DNA of 64,000 bases from Denitrobaculum tricleocarpae (lineage in GTDB: Bacteria > Pseudomonadota > Alphaproteobacteria > Kiloniellales > Kiloniellaceae): NCBI RefSeq assembly GCF_007004665.1, contig NZ_ML660052.1, forward strand, positions 1 to 64,000, in the 5' to 3' direction. Below are positions 18,604-28,329 of this stretch, one piece after another; position 1 is the first letter of the stretch, and each line of letters starts with the position of its first letter. Made by a program: the position numbers and the translations under genes. The notes beneath the pieces are model-generated. The model did not search any database and was not told the origin of the DNA. It saw nothing but the letters and a program-made list of their open reading frames with translations.

Positions 18604-19623
18604 CTATACGAACCAGCCCCGCATGGCATTCACACGATTAACGTAATTTGGTGCTGGCCTGTCCGCATGTGCGGGCGGCACAGCGATGATAGGAAGCAGC
18701 TTGTCCCTGAAATCAGCTAGGCCAGCATCCAAATTGTTGGTGCTCAGGTCTTGCTCCATCCGCCCGTTGCGGTGAACGCGGTAAGCAGCATCGAATGTTA
18801 CGAGACCTCGGTCATAAGCCCGGTGATGTAGCGCGCACAACGCGACCCCGTTCGACGTTTCATCTGTACTCTCGGGATGGGCTGCTGGTAAAATATGTGC
18901 GGCATCTAGAAGTCTAAGCTGCACACCGCACATCGCGCAGGCATGAGAATAGGCAGTCAGAACCCGGTCTTTAAAGTTAGCGTCCCTAAGAGCTTTCTTT
19001 GTGGATACAACAGCGTATCGGCGTGATTCGGGAACAATTGCCTCAATCTCTGCCTCGTCGATATTTTCAGGGTTCTCGCAGATTTCCGCTAGAAGTCGAA
19101 GCGTCTCATCCGATGATCCGCAGGCATGGAGTTCGTCCATGTAGCGCAGATACGTTCCCATATAGGCAGACTTCACCGCAAAAGCGACTTCCTCTTCACC
19201 TTTGAACTGGTGAGCCAGTCCGTTGATGTGAGCCGATTCAAGAGCCGGTTGCCGTATTTGGATAGACGGAGACCCTCCAAGCGGGCCGCTATGGCGGCTA
19301 ATGTCATAGGCAGCAAAAACACGCAGATCGTCACACCAGCCGAGGATTGCCGTTTTCCCGCCAACCTCTGGAACAAACCTCTGTCGCCCCTCGATCTCAG
19401 GCAGCCCTGTGACTTGTATCCGCCACTCATTCGGTAGGCTTGCGCGACCGCCAAATGTTAGATTCCAGATGTAGAGTCGTAACCTGAAGGATTTATCTCC
19501 ATCCATGATCTGATATGCAGCGGGGTGGGTGCGTTCTTCAGAAAGCCTTAGGAAGCTCTGCCCGCTTTGGTACAGAGATTCCTCGAATAGTTGAAACAGC
19601 GCAGGCTTTCGGAGTGGCGCCAT
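18604..19623 (-). CDS. HNH endonuclease, probable restriction enzyme
   Basis: 339 residues. The C-terminal third has a zinc-binding HNH motif: CAMCG (about 225-229), LDAAHILPAA (first His), SNGVALCALHHRAYD (Asn and final His, about 255-270). The N-terminal 200 residues are an unassigned domain that could recognise DNA. It is the last gene of a minus-strand run with a methyltransferase (3-bp gap) and an Mrr-type nuclease, which makes a restriction role very likely. G+C is visibly lower than in the urease genes, in keeping with acquisition. Confidence 0.83.
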   Translation of the reverse strand: MAPLRKPALFQLFEESLYQSGQSFLRLSEERTHPAAYQIMDGDKSFRLRLYIWNLTFGGRASLPNEWRIQVTGLPEIEGRQRFVPEVGGKTAILGWCDDLRVFAAYDISRHSGPLGGSPSIQIRQPALESAHINGLAHQFKGEEEVAFAVKSAYMGTYLRYMDELHACGSSDETLRLLAEICENPENIDEAEIEAIVPESRRYAVVSTKKALRDANFKDRVLTAYSHACAMCGVQLRLLDAAHILPAAHPESTDETSNGVALCALHHRAYDRGLVTFDAAYRVHRNGRMEQDLSTNNLDAGLADFRDKLLPIIAVPPAHADRPAPNYVNRVNAMRGWFV

Positions 19624-19626
19624 TCT

Positions 19627-20712
19627 CTACTCTGCAGCCTCGATGATCGTAACTTCTTTGGGTTCATCTTTTGGTTTCCGCATGTGCGCCGGACGTAGTT
19701 TGCCACCATCCTTGGGAAGGGGCGCAGATTCACGTTCATCACCGCCGTTCCAAAGAAGGCCTGGATGGGCGATCCGATAGTAGCCATCATCTTCTTTTTT
19801 CGAATTCTTTGCCTTAGGAGGTTCAACAGGCTTTACAAAGCGGCCTTTTGCGCCTTCGAGATATGACTCAACTAATTCAGCACAGATCCATCGCCTTCCT
19901 AGTCGTTCACAAACCTCTCCGGTAATGCAGCTTCCGCCAAAGGGGTCGAGCACGAGATCGCCAGGATCTGTCACCATTCGGATGAAATACTCAGGCAACG
20001 CCGCCGGAAAGCGTGCAGGATGCGCTTTGAGTCCCTGTTCCTTGCAATAGCGCATGTAACTGCTGTTGCTCTCGGTATTGGGTAGTGCAATCAAGTTCGG
20101 CGGAATGGAGGCCCCATTATCAATGGAGAACTTTTCACTAATGTCGTGACCTGACGGCCTGAGCTTTGCTTTGTAACCGTTACTCAAAAGACTTTTCATG
20201 CTGTCGCTGTAGGGCTGCAGGACGCGCCGATTGCTGGCCTTTGGCCACGGTGATTTGGACAACCACCAGACAGTGTTTATGCCGTCTTTCACGCGAATGC
20301 GACGCACATTTACCCATTCAGCAGGTGTCGGCAATTTTGACGGATTCCACCAATAAAACTCCTGAGAAAGATGAAAGCCGTACTCTTCACACAACATGAT
20401 GAGAAGTTTGAAGTGATAGAGGCTTCGCACTGGTAGTCCTGGTTTCCACGCACCGCCAAGATCTATGACAAGGCTGCCGTCCTCTTTCAGGATGCGATGG
20501 AACTGCTCTGCAAAACTCCGGAACCACTCCAGGTAAGCATCCTCTTGTTCGTTGCCATAATCTTTCTTTCGAGTCAGTGCAAACGGAGGACTTGTCACAA
20601 TCAAATTGACGGAGTCTTTTTTGCGCTGCTTCATCACCGCCAGACTGTCGGCGTGAAAAATCTTGCCGAGCTTTGTATTGTGGAAGACTGTCGGAGGTTC
20701 TTGTTTTGCCAT
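19627..20712 (-). CDS. Site-specific DNA methyltransferase, probably N4-cytosine, beta-class order
   Basis: 361 residues. Motif IV TSPPFALTRKKDYGNE is near residue 40 and motif I/SAM site LDPFGGSCITGEVCERLGRR near 255-275. Motif IV before motif I is the beta-class order, and TSPPF rather than DPPY points to N4-cytosine methylation, as in PvuII-type enzymes. A basic tail follows. It would protect the host site cut by one or both neighbouring nucleases. Spacing is 13 bp from the upstream nuclease gene and 3 bp to the downstream one, so it is one operon. The recognised sequence cannot be read from this. Confidence 0.9.
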   Translation of the reverse strand: MAKQEPPTVFHNTKLGKIFHADSLAVMKQRKKDSVNLIVTSPPFALTRKKDYGNEQEDAYLEWFRSFAEQFHRILKEDGSLVIDLGGAWKPGLPVRSLYHFKLLIMLCEEYGFHLSQEFYWWNPSKLPTPAEWVNVRRIRVKDGINTVWWLSKSPWPKASNRRVLQPYSDSMKSLLSNGYKAKLRPSGHDISEKFSIDNGASIPPNLIALPNTESNSSYMRYCKEQGLKAHPARFPAALPEYFIRMVTDPGDLVLDPFGGSCITGEVCERLGRRWICAELVESYLEGAKGRFVKPVEPPKAKNSKKEDDGYYRIAHPGLLWNGGDERESAPLPKDGGKLRPAHMRKPKDEPKEVTIIEAAE

Positions 20713-20725
20713 ATATTCGTCTCCC

Positions 20726-22090
20726 TTACAGATCGAGTTTCTTTAAGTTCATAGCATGACGCGCCTCGCGCTCGAAGGCCCGTATAACTGTAGCTGGGCT
20801 ATCGCTGATGTTGTGCAAGTCGCCCCCGTCCAGCATCACAATCGCAAGATTGGAGTCGGCCATGATCCTATTGGCGTAGCGCCTTGCTTCATTGCCGATA
20901 TCCCCTGTCGTGACCATCACGATGACATTGCTCTTCAGGAAATGTGTAAGGCCTACCTCTTTTGCTACGTCGTCAAGGGAGACACGCGCAGTGTTCTTAC
21001 ACTGTATCTGCCAGCGCGAAAACACTAGGCGCGCACTTTCAAAGACCAGATCAACCTCTGCCCCGCCGGTCTGGTTGGCGCGCAGGCGAGTGGCCACGTA
21101 AGTCATATCCAGGAGGCGCATAATCTTGAAGGCAAGCGCTTCGAGTGCTAATCCCGCTTTGTAACGATCTTTCTCTTTGATCTCTTCCAAAATATCGGAG
21201 AGCGGCGTGCGCAGTAGTGCAAGAAGCTTCGGATCGGTTTGCCCCTTTAACTGTTCCAGAAGCGGCTCGACAACATCTGCAATCAGCTTGTCGGTTGGTG
21301 CTACCTGAAACGGCTTTGCTCCGCGTCCGGTAGTCGTTTTGTCCGCCGTAATGTATCCCGCCTCAACCAGACTATGCAGAACCATCTTTGGCAGGCTCTT
21401 CTCAGGGAACTTGATACCGTAGGTAGCTGTTGCCAGTTTCACGATTTTATTCGCAGGCTGCGGATCGCGCTCTCCAGTATTGGCAAGCGCCCGCAAGAAT
21501 GTCCGCTGCTCAGGTGTAAAGTCCGCCAGAGCCTCGAACTCATCCGGATTAAGCCCAAGAATATCTTCGATGCGATGCGGATTAACCTGCCATCTACTCC
21601 CGACAAACACACCTGCTTTGGCAAGCCACAAGCGCATCATGCTCGGATGCTTACCGCCGGAGGGATAGTGCACGCCCCGCGCTGCAAGTCCCTCTCGAAG
21701 CGTTGTTAGCGTCACAACTTCACCTGCGGCCACCATGTCCTGAATGCAGCGCACAAGCGTCATACCGTGGAGATTTAGAAGGATATGTTTGGCAAACCGC
21801 TCATACAGAGATGGCTCATCATTCGTGAGCAGGAGCAGTTCCTGTCCAAACTCCGTCAAGGCCGCCTCCCGGTCGATGATCCCATATGCGATCATCCCTA
21901 GCTTGGTATTGTTGGCGAGTTTCCCTCGGTTGTACTCAGTAGTCTTGTGGTTATCGAAATAGGTCGCCCGCACGGCGTCCTCAAAGGCGTGCCAGTCACC
22001 GCCATGTTCATCAGCCATCTCCAGAACGCGAGCAAGCTCGATTTGAGAGGGGGAAAACTCGCTGCCGAATGGAAGATCGCTTCTTTTCAT
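20726..22090 (-). CDS. Mrr-type (PD-(D/E)xK) restriction endonuclease-like protein
   Basis: 454 residues. Winged-helix-like N-terminal and middle parts (about 1-290) are followed by a C-terminal nuclease domain: LALEALAFKIMRLL (about 325), catalytic Asp in GGAEVDLVFE, and WQIQCKNT (Q-x-K, about 375). This is the Mrr family core. It is the second gene of the restriction-modification operon and overlaps the stop of a 42-codon ribbon-helix-helix-like gene by 3 nt. It may be the main restriction enzyme, with the HNH protein as a second nuclease, or a subunit of a two-nuclease complex. Confidence 0.83.
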   Translation of the reverse strand: MKRSDLPFGSEFSPSQIELARVLEMADEHGGDWHAFEDAVRATYFDNHKTTEYNRGKLANNTKLGMIAYGIIDREAALTEFGQELLLLTNDEPSLYERFAKHILLNLHGMTLVRCIQDMVAAGEVVTLTTLREGLAARGVHYPSGGKHPSMMRLWLAKAGVFVGSRWQVNPHRIEDILGLNPDEFEALADFTPEQRTFLRALANTGERDPQPANKIVKLATATYGIKFPEKSLPKMVLHSLVEAGYITADKTTTGRGAKPFQVAPTDKLIADVVEPLLEQLKGQTDPKLLALLRTPLSDILEEIKEKDRYKAGLALEALAFKIMRLLDMTYVATRLRANQTGGAEVDLVFESARLVFSRWQIQCKNTARVSLDDVAKEVGLTHFLKSNVIVMVTTGDIGNEARRYANRIMADSNLAIVMLDGGDLHNISDSPATVIRAFEREARHAMNLKKLDL

Positions 22091-22215
22091 CTCTGACCCA
22101 CACTCAAGGTCGAGACATCATAGGTCTCTGCGATTGCTCTCAGGGCATTGTGATCGCTTTCGTCCAGACTGATACTTAATCCTACTAGTTTTTTGCCTAA
22201 TCTCGATTTTGCCAT
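22087..22215 (-). CDS. Micro-protein (42 aa), ribbon-helix-helix-like; probable controller of the R-M operon
   Basis: The frame from ATG 22215 to TGA 22087 encodes 42 residues, including LVGLSISLDESDHNALRAIA and ETYDVSTLSV. The beta strand followed by two short helices is the pattern of CopG/Arc-type RHH regulators. The second helix ends sooner than usual. The stop overlaps the nuclease ATG (ATGA), so the two are coupled. Its start has only a weak Shine-Dalgarno. A perfect inverted repeat lies 36 bp upstream. Acting as a repressor that sets nuclease expression is an inference. Confidence 0.6.
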   Translation of the reverse strand: MAKSRLGKKLVGLSISLDESDHNALRAIAETYDVSTLSVGQR

Positions 22216-22251
22216 AGCTTCACCATTTTGGTGTTTTCCGCACCATTAAAC

Positions 22252-22297
22252 CTCTATATCTAGCGGTGAGCAACGGTGACTTTGCCTAGATATAGAG
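22252..22297. promoter_or_regulatory. Perfect 12-bp inverted repeat, candidate operator of the R-M operon
   Basis: CTCTATATCTAG (22252-22263) and CTAGATATAGAG (22286-22297) are exact reverse complements separated by 22 bp, directly upstream of the RHH micro-gene. A smaller repeat, CACCA/TGGTG at 22221-22233, lies just before its start. Repeats of this size suit a small dimeric repressor. The A/T-rich arms may overlap the promoter. Confidence 0.6.
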
Positions 22298-22322
22298 ATA
22301 TCCACAAGATAATGCCAAGCTG

Positions 22323-22353
22323 AGGCCTATTGCATGCAGGCCTTTATGCATGC
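22323..22353. repeat. Short tandem repeat at the island border
   Basis: AGGCCTATTGCATGC (22323-22337) is followed at once by AGGCCTTTATGCATGC (22338-22353), two near-identical units between the end of ureG and the R-M operon. Cause unknown. Confidence 0.5.
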
Positions 22354-22426
22354 GTCTTAGGTCGACCAAGAAGCGATACTCGCACTGTTGGCACCGCATT
22401 TGAGAATAGGGTGCCATTCATTCAGC

Positions 22427-23163
<737 letters not shown>

Positions 23164-23167
<4 letters not shown>

Positions 23168-23862
23168 GAGCGGAACAATCTCGTGTGCTGGGTTTCATGG
23201 GCCATGGCGCAGATCTCGGCCATGATATTGTTGGTGGTCAGGTCCTCGAGCCGGGTTGCGGCGGCGCGGGCGGCGGTCTCTGCGATCACCGGCTCCAGGC
23301 CAGCGAGGAGGCTCTGGCCTTCGCTCTGGCCGAGCGGCACCAGGCGAATGGCGGCGGAAATCAGGTTGGAGACGCCGGCGTGCAGCCAGGCCTCCAGGGC
23401 CGGCGCCGCTGCGATGCCGTGACCGGCCGCTGCGCCCGCGACGGCAAGCGGATAAACCGCTTCGGAACCGAGCACCTCTTCCAAAAGCGTGAGCGTTTCA
23501 CAGGGCCAGGCCTGCTGTGTCGTGCGCAGGAAGGCGCTGCCCAGGGCCAGGGTCTCTTCCCGTAGTTCTCTCGCGGGCTGGAAGGCGAGGGCGAAGGCGT
23601 TGATCTCCGCGAGGGTTGGATTGTCTGGGCCGTCGCGCTCCCGCGCCGCTTCATGGGCGCGGGCGAAGATCACCGCGTCGCTCCAGAGACTCCCGCCTGT
23701 CAGGCTGTCCCCGATCCAGTCCTGCGTGCCCGCGCGGTCCGTCACCAGCCCCCGCGCGATGGCGGTTTCCAGCCCCTGGCTATAGGCAAAAGCGCCGACC
23801 GGATAGGCGGGGGAAAGCCAGGTGAGCAGGCGGTAGAGAGCGGAAGAGGACTCACTGGTCAT
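23164..23862 (-). CDS. ureF: Urease accessory protein UreF
   Basis: 232 residues, all-helical. Family marks are [20 protein letters not shown] (about 10-30), [12 protein letters not shown] and [18 protein letters not shown]. UreF bridges UreD and UreG in the urease activation complex. I start it at ATG 23862, which overlaps the end of ureE by 11 nt; the frame extends upstream, but that portion is the antisense-like reading of the ureE His tail. It is coupled to ureG. Confidence 0.93.
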
Positions 23863-24358
23863 GGCCGTGTCCGTCGCTATGCGCGTGACTATGGTCGTGC
23901 TCATGGCTGTGCCCGTGACCATGACCGGCGCTATCGTAAGCCCCGCCTTCCGGATTGAAAGGCTCCACGACCTTACCGACCTCGGCGCCCAGGCGCTCCA
24001 GCATATCGGCGATCACCCGGTCGCGGCGGATCAGGATGCGGTCCGGTTCGATCTGCGATTCCAGATGGCGGTTGCCCAGGTGCCAGGCCAGGCGCAGCAG
24101 GTGCGGTGTGTCCCTGGCGCGCACCTCCAGCAGAGGTTCCGGCAGAGCGCGCACTTCCAGCGTGCGCCCATCCTCCAGACGCAGCCCGTCGCCATGACGC
24201 AGCAGCACCCGCTCAGGCAGGTCGAGCAGAAACCGCAGGCCGCCGTCGCTTGTCAGCGCAATGCGCCGCCGGTCCCGCTGACCCTGCTCCAGGGTGACGG
24301 AGTCGGCGGGCGGGCCGTTCCACTGGCCGGCGGGAAGGTGCTGGGAGGCGCGGATCAT
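23852..24358 (-). CDS. ureE: Urease nickel metallochaperone UreE
   Basis: 168 residues. An N-terminal substrate-like domain and a central nickel-binding domain (LAWHLGNRHL, about 90-100) end in a His-rich tail from about residue 145 (GHGHGHSHEHDHSHAHSDGH). The tail is typical of UreE and stores nickel for delivery to urease. It lies 12 bp downstream of ureC in the operon. Confidence 0.95.
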   Translation of the reverse strand: MIRASQHLPAGQWNGPPADSVTLEQGQRDRRRIALTSDGGLRFLLDLPERVLLRHGDGLRLEDGRTLEVRALPEPLLEVRARDTPHLLRLAWHLGNRHLESQIEPDRILIRRDRVIADMLERLGAEVGKVVEPFNPEGGAYDSAGHGHGHSHEHDHSHAHSDGHGHDQ

Positions 24359-24370
24359 CTTCTGTTTCGC

Positions 24371-26080
24371 CTAGAAAAGGAAATAGCGCTGCGCCATGGG
24401 CAGGGTTTCCGCCGGGTCGCAGGTCAGGAGTTCGCCGTCGGCGCGCACCTCGTAGGTCTCCGGGTCGACTTCGATCTCCGGCGTCTTGTCGTTCAGGACC
24501 ATATCGGCCTTGGTCACCTTGCGGATGTCGCTGACCGCCAGCACTTCGCTCTCCAGGCCTAGATCTTCCCAGATATCCCCGGCCATCGCGGCTTCCGAGA
24601 CGAAGGTCGCCCGGCTCTTGGGCAGGGACTTGCCGAAGGCCGCGAACATGGGGCGATAGTGCACCGGCTGAGGCGTCGGGATCGAGGCGTTGGGGTCACC
24701 CATGGGGGCCATGGCGATGCTGCCCATCTTCAGGACCAGATCCGGTTTCACGCCGAAAAAGGCCGGGGACCAGAGCACCAGATCGGCCAGTTTGCCGACC
24801 TCCAGCGAGCCGATGTGGGCCGACATGCCGTGGGCGATGGCCGGGTTGATGGTGTATTTCGCGATGTAGCGCCGGACACGGAGATTGTCATTGTCGCCGG
24901 TCTCTTCGGGCAGTTTTCCGCGCTGGCGCTTCATCTTGTCGGCAGTCTGCCAGGTGCGGATCAGAACCTCGCCGACCCGGCCCATGGCCTGGCTGTCCGA
25001 GGCGATGATCGAGAAGGCGCCGATGTCGTGCAGAATGTCTTCCGCCGCGATGGTCTCTTTCCGGATCCGGCTCTCCGCGAAGGCCACGTCCTCCGCAATG
25101 GAAGGATCCAGGTGGTGGCAGACCATCAGCATGTCCAGATGCTCATCCACCGTGTTGACCGTGTAGGGCCGGGTCGGATTGGTGGAGGAGGGAATGACGT
25201 TCTGCAGGCCGCAGACCTTGATGATGTCGGGGGCGTGGCCGCCGCCCGCGCCCTCGGTGTGGAAGGCGTGAATGGTTCGGCCCTTCAGCGCCTCGATCGT
25301 GTGCTCCACGAAGCCCGACTCGTTCAGGGTGTCGGTGTGGATCATGACCTGCACGTCCATGTCTTCCGCCACCGAAAGGCAGCAGTCGATAGCCGCCGGG
25401 GTGGTGCCCCAGTCCTCGTGCAGCTTCAGGGAACAGGCGCCGGCTTCGATCTGTTCGATCAGACCGGCCGGTTGCGAGGCATTGCCCTTGCCCGAAAAGG
25501 CCAGATTCATGGGAAAGGCCTCGGCGGCCTGCAGCATGCGTCCGATGTGCCAGGGACCGGGCGTGCAGGTGGTGGCGTTGGTGCCGGTGGCGGGACCGGT
25601 GCCGCCACCCAGCATGGTGGTTACGCCGGAGGTCAAAGCCTCCTCTATCTGCTGCGGGCAGATGAAATGAATATGGGCATCAAAGCCGCCGGTCGTCAGG
25701 ATCTTGCCTTCCCCGGCGATCGCTTCCGTCGAGATGCCGACGATGATGTCGACGTTCGGCTGGGTATCCGGGTTACCCGCCTTGCCGATCCCGGCGATCC
25801 GTCCGTCTTTCAGTCCGACATCGGCTTTGTAGATGCCTGTGTGATCGACGATCAGGGCGTTGGTGATGACCGTATCCACTGCCCCCTGGGCCCGGGAGGC
25901 TTGGCTCTGGCCCATGCCGTCGCGGATGACCTTGCCGCCGCCGAACTTGACCTCTTCGCCGTAGGTGGTCAGGTCTTTTTCTACCTCGATAAAGAGCTCG
26001 GTATCGGCGAGCCGCACTTTGTCCCCGGTGGTCGGGCCGTACATGGCGGCATAGGTCGATCGGGAGATTTTTGCGGGCAT
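24371..26080 (-). CDS. ureC: Urease alpha subunit (catalytic)
   Basis: 569 residues, the normal length. Nickel ligands are seen in [14 protein letters not shown] (about 135). The carbamylated Lys is in [12 protein letters not shown] (about 220), further His ligands follow ([26 protein letters not shown]), and the mobile flap holds [20 protein letters not shown] (catalytic His about 322). It hydrolyses urea to ammonia and carbamate in the cytoplasm. Start and ureB stop overlap by one base (TGATG). All catalytic residues I looked for are present. Confidence 0.97.
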   Translation of the reverse strand: MPAKISRSTYAAMYGPTTGDKVRLADTELFIEVEKDLTTYGEEVKFGGGKVIRDGMGQSQASRAQGAVDTVITNALIVDHTGIYKADVGLKDGRIAGIGKAGNPDTQPNVDIIVGISTEAIAGEGKILTTGGFDAHIHFICPQQIEEALTSGVTTMLGGGTGPATGTNATTCTPGPWHIGRMLQAAEAFPMNLAFSGKGNASQPAGLIEQIEAGACSLKLHEDWGTTPAAIDCCLSVAEDMDVQVMIHTDTLNESGFVEHTIEALKGRTIHAFHTEGAGGGHAPDIIKVCGLQNVIPSSTNPTRPYTVNTVDEHLDMLMVCHHLDPSIAEDVAFAESRIRKETIAAEDILHDIGAFSIIASDSQAMGRVGEVLIRTWQTADKMKRQRGKLPEETGDNDNLRVRRYIAKYTINPAIAHGMSAHIGSLEVGKLADLVLWSPAFFGVKPDLVLKMGSIAMAPMGDPNASIPTPQPVHYRPMFAAFGKSLPKSRATFVSEAAMAGDIWEDLGLESEVLAVSDIRKVTKADMVLNDKTPEIEVDPETYEVRADGELLTCDPAETLPMAQRYFLF

Positions 26081-26388
26081 CAGTCGAGCCCTCCCATGAC
26101 TTTTGCGTTAAAGCCGAAGACGGCCCGCTTGCCGCGCAGAGGCACCAGGGTGACTTCGCGGGTCTGGCCGGGCTCGAACCGTACGGCGGTGCCGGCGGCG
26201 ATGTCCAGACGCTGGCCGCGCGACGCCTCGCGATCAAACTGCAGGGCCGGGTTGACTTCGAAGAAGTGATAGTGGGAGCCGACCTGCACCGGGCGGTCGC
26301 CGCTATTCGCAACCTCAAGGGTCGTCGCTTCACTGCCTTCGTTCAGCGTGATCTCGCCGTCGGCCGTGATGATTTCACCTGGGATCAT
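26080..26388 (-). CDS. ureB: Urease beta subunit
   Basis: 102 residues. [18 protein letters not shown] at the N-terminus and [18 protein letters not shown] in the middle are the family signature. It is a separate subunit, not fused to UreA, as is usual in proteobacteria. It lies between ureA and ureC, overlapping the latter by one base. Confidence 0.96.
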   Translation of the reverse strand: MIPGEIITADGEITLNEGSEATTLEVANSGDRPVQVGSHYHFFEVNPALQFDREASRGQRLDIAAGTAVRFEPGQTREVTLVPLRGKRAVFGFNAKVMGGLD

Positions 26389-26414
26389 GGGGGCTGTCTC
26401 CTTTGACCGGGGGC

Positions 26415-26717
26415 TCAGCGAATCGGTTCGTGAACGGTCACCAGCTTGGTGCCGTCGGGGAAGGTGGCTTCAACCTGGACGTCGTGGATCATCTCGGCAA
26501 TGCCCTCCATGACCTGGTCGCGGGTGATGACCTGCGCGCCCTCGGCCATGAGCTCGGCAACGCTGCGGCCGTCGCGCGCGCCCTCGACCACGAAGTCGGT
26601 GATCAGGGCGATGGCCTCCGGGTGATTGAGTTTGACACCGCGCTCCAGCCGGCGGCGCGCCACCATGGCGGCCATGCTGATCAGCAGCTTGTCCTTTTCT
26701 CTCGGGGTCAGGTTCAT
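26415..26717 (-). CDS. ureA: Urease gamma subunit
   Basis: 100 residues. [20 protein letters not shown] at the start, [11 protein letters not shown] and [20 protein letters not shown] are characteristic. It is the first structural subunit gene of the operon, 18 bp after ureD. Confidence 0.96.
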   Translation of the reverse strand: MNLTPREKDKLLISMAAMVARRRLERGVKLNHPEAIALITDFVVEGARDGRSVAELMAEGAQVITRDQVMEGIAEMIHDVQVEATFPDGTKLVTVHEPIR

Positions 26718-26735
26718 GTCGGTCCTTCCGGGTCG

Positions 26736-27614
26736 CTAACAGGTCCAGACGCGCGGCAGAGCGCCGCCGCGCAGTCTTTCAAGAAGTGGAATGAGGGTGG
26801 CACGCAGCCTGTAGCCGCTGGGCGCGAGAATGCGGGTCAGGACAACACCGCCGAGATCACTGCAGCTCGCCACAACGCCCGACTGATCCAGAAGAGGGCG
26901 GATCGCGTCGCGGAGTGTGCTGCTGTCAGGCGCGCAAACGATGACGCTCGCGATGGCGCGGGCTTCGTTGCCGATCGCGGTGCGGTTGAGCTGCGCTACG
27001 GGATCGCCGGAAAAGCCCAGACGGTCGGCGAAGAGTAACTGACCATCCCGTTCGATCCGCCAGGAATCCCGCAGCAGGCCGGAGCGGACCTCTTCGCCCA
27101 TGGCGGGGCGGCCGAAGATTATCGACTCGCAGGCGACAAGCCGCGAGGAGGCGGTCAGACTGACCTGGGTTTGGCGGTCCAGCTGGCCGCTGTCGAAAAG
27201 AATGGTCTCCTGCGGCAGCCAATAAGCCGAGGCGTTGGCAGCGACGTCGATCCGGCTGTCGATCCGGGCGGGCTCGGCGCGGGACCTGTAGATCCGCTCG
27301 CAGGCCTGGGTGGTGACGACCGCATCAGTGCCTGTTCCCCAGGTGGCTTCGATCGAGAGATGGTCGCGGTCGGTTAGGCCGCCGGAGGTGTTGACCAGGA
27401 CCGCTTCCGGCCCTTGCGCGGCGATCCGGGGCAGGCGCGCTTTCAGGCAACCCTGCTGGAAAAGATCGCCAATCCTGCTGCGGCCCGCGGCATGCTTGAA
27501 GGACAGCCGTACAGCGCCCTGAGCGCGCTGCAGCTTCGCGGGCCTCGACCGGGAGCTATCTGCCGTATCAAGGAATTCCGGAACCGCCGCTCTGCTCAAG
27601 CTCTCCAAATTCAT
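26736..27614 (-). CDS. ureD: Urease accessory protein UreD
   Basis: 292 residues. The family pattern is seen in FKHAAGRSRIGDLFQQGCLK, NTSGGLTDRDHLSIEATWG and TTQACERIYRS. UreD (UreH) scaffolds nickel insertion by binding the apo-urease trimer and UreF. It is first in the ure set and lies 16 bp after urtE, so urea transport and urease are probably one transcript. Confidence 0.93.
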   Translation of the reverse strand: MNLESLSRAAVPEFLDTADSSRSRPAKLQRAQGAVRLSFKHAAGRSRIGDLFQQGCLKARLPRIAAQGPEAVLVNTSGGLTDRDHLSIEATWGTGTDAVVTTQACERIYRSRAEPARIDSRIDVAANASAYWLPQETILFDSGQLDRQTQVSLTASSRLVACESIIFGRPAMGEEVRSGLLRDSWRIERDGQLLFADRLGFSGDPVAQLNRTAIGNEARAIASVIVCAPDSSTLRDAIRPLLDQSGVVASCSDLGGVVLTRILAPSGYRLRATLIPLLERLRGGALPRVWTC

Positions 27615-27630
27615 GCCTGCCGCTGTCCCG

Positions 27631-28326
27631 TCAGATCGTCAGGTGCTTCATGATGGCCGTCTCGTCATCGCTTTTCATTTCGCCCGACATGACGATTTCC
27701 CCGCGGTCCATGACCGCGTAGCTGTCAGCCAGCGCGCGGACGAAGTCAAAATACTGTTCGACCAGAAGGATGCTCATTCCACCGCGGCTGCGCAACAGGC
27801 GAATGACCCGCTCGATATCCTTGATGATCGAGGGTTGAATACCCTCGGTCGGCTCGTCGAGAATCAGCAGGCGCGGTTTCATCACCAGGGCCCGCGCGAT
27901 GGCGAGCTGCTGTTGCTGGCCGCCGGAGAGATCCCCGCCGCGCCGTCCAAGCATATCTCCCAGCACCGGGAAGAGCTCGAAGATTTCATCCGATATGCGC
28001 CGTTCCCGCCGTGGCAGGACGAAGAGCCCGGTCTGCAGGTTTTCCCGGACGCTCAGCAGGGGGAAGATCTCCCGGCCCTGGGGGACATAGGCCAGACCCG
28101 CGCGGGCCAGATCTTCGCTGCTCGCTTTGGTCACATCTTGACCGTCCCAGGTGACGGTCCCGCGCGAGACGGCTGCCTGACGCATGATCGCGCGCAGCAA
28201 GCTGGTTTTGCCCACGCCATTGCGCCCCAGCAGGCAGGTGACCTTGTCCTTGGGGACCTCCAGGCTGACCGATCGCAGCGCTTGCGCGGCGCCATAGTGG
28301 AGATCCAGGTTCGAAACGCTCAGCAT
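27631..28326 (-). CDS. urtE: Urea ABC transporter ATP-binding protein UrtE
   Basis: 231 residues, of the LivF type. Walker A is LLGRNGVGKTSLLRA (about 35), the signature is LSGGQQQQLAIARAL (about 135), and Walker B is LLILDEPTEGIQPSII. It energises high-affinity uptake of urea with UrtD. It lies 3 bp after urtD. Assignment to urea rests on the urtABCDE order and the adjoining urease genes. Confidence 0.93.
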   Translation of the reverse strand: MLSVSNLDLHYGAAQALRSVSLEVPKDKVTCLLGRNGVGKTSLLRAIMRQAAVSRGTVTWDGQDVTKASSEDLARAGLAYVPQGREIFPLLSVRENLQTGLFVLPRRERRISDEIFELFPVLGDMLGRRGGDLSGGQQQQLAIARALVMKPRLLILDEPTEGIQPSIIKDIERVIRLLRSRGGMSILLVEQYFDFVRALADSYAVMDRGEIVMSGEMKSDDETAIMKHLTI

Positions 28327-28329
28327 AAC

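Noticed and set aside
18361-18720. 119-residue plus-strand frame after the regulator remnant
   Set aside because: It runs across the pseudogene end and antisense to the HNH gene; no start signal or family.
22252-22353. Repeats before the R-M operon as a CRISPR array or att site
   Set aside because: Only one inverted pair and one tandem pair are present, with no regular spacers and no integrase gene nearby.
24659-26269. 536-residue open frame antisense to ureC
   Set aside because: Antisense shadow of ureC. Composition is Gly/Val/Asp/His-rich with no motif.
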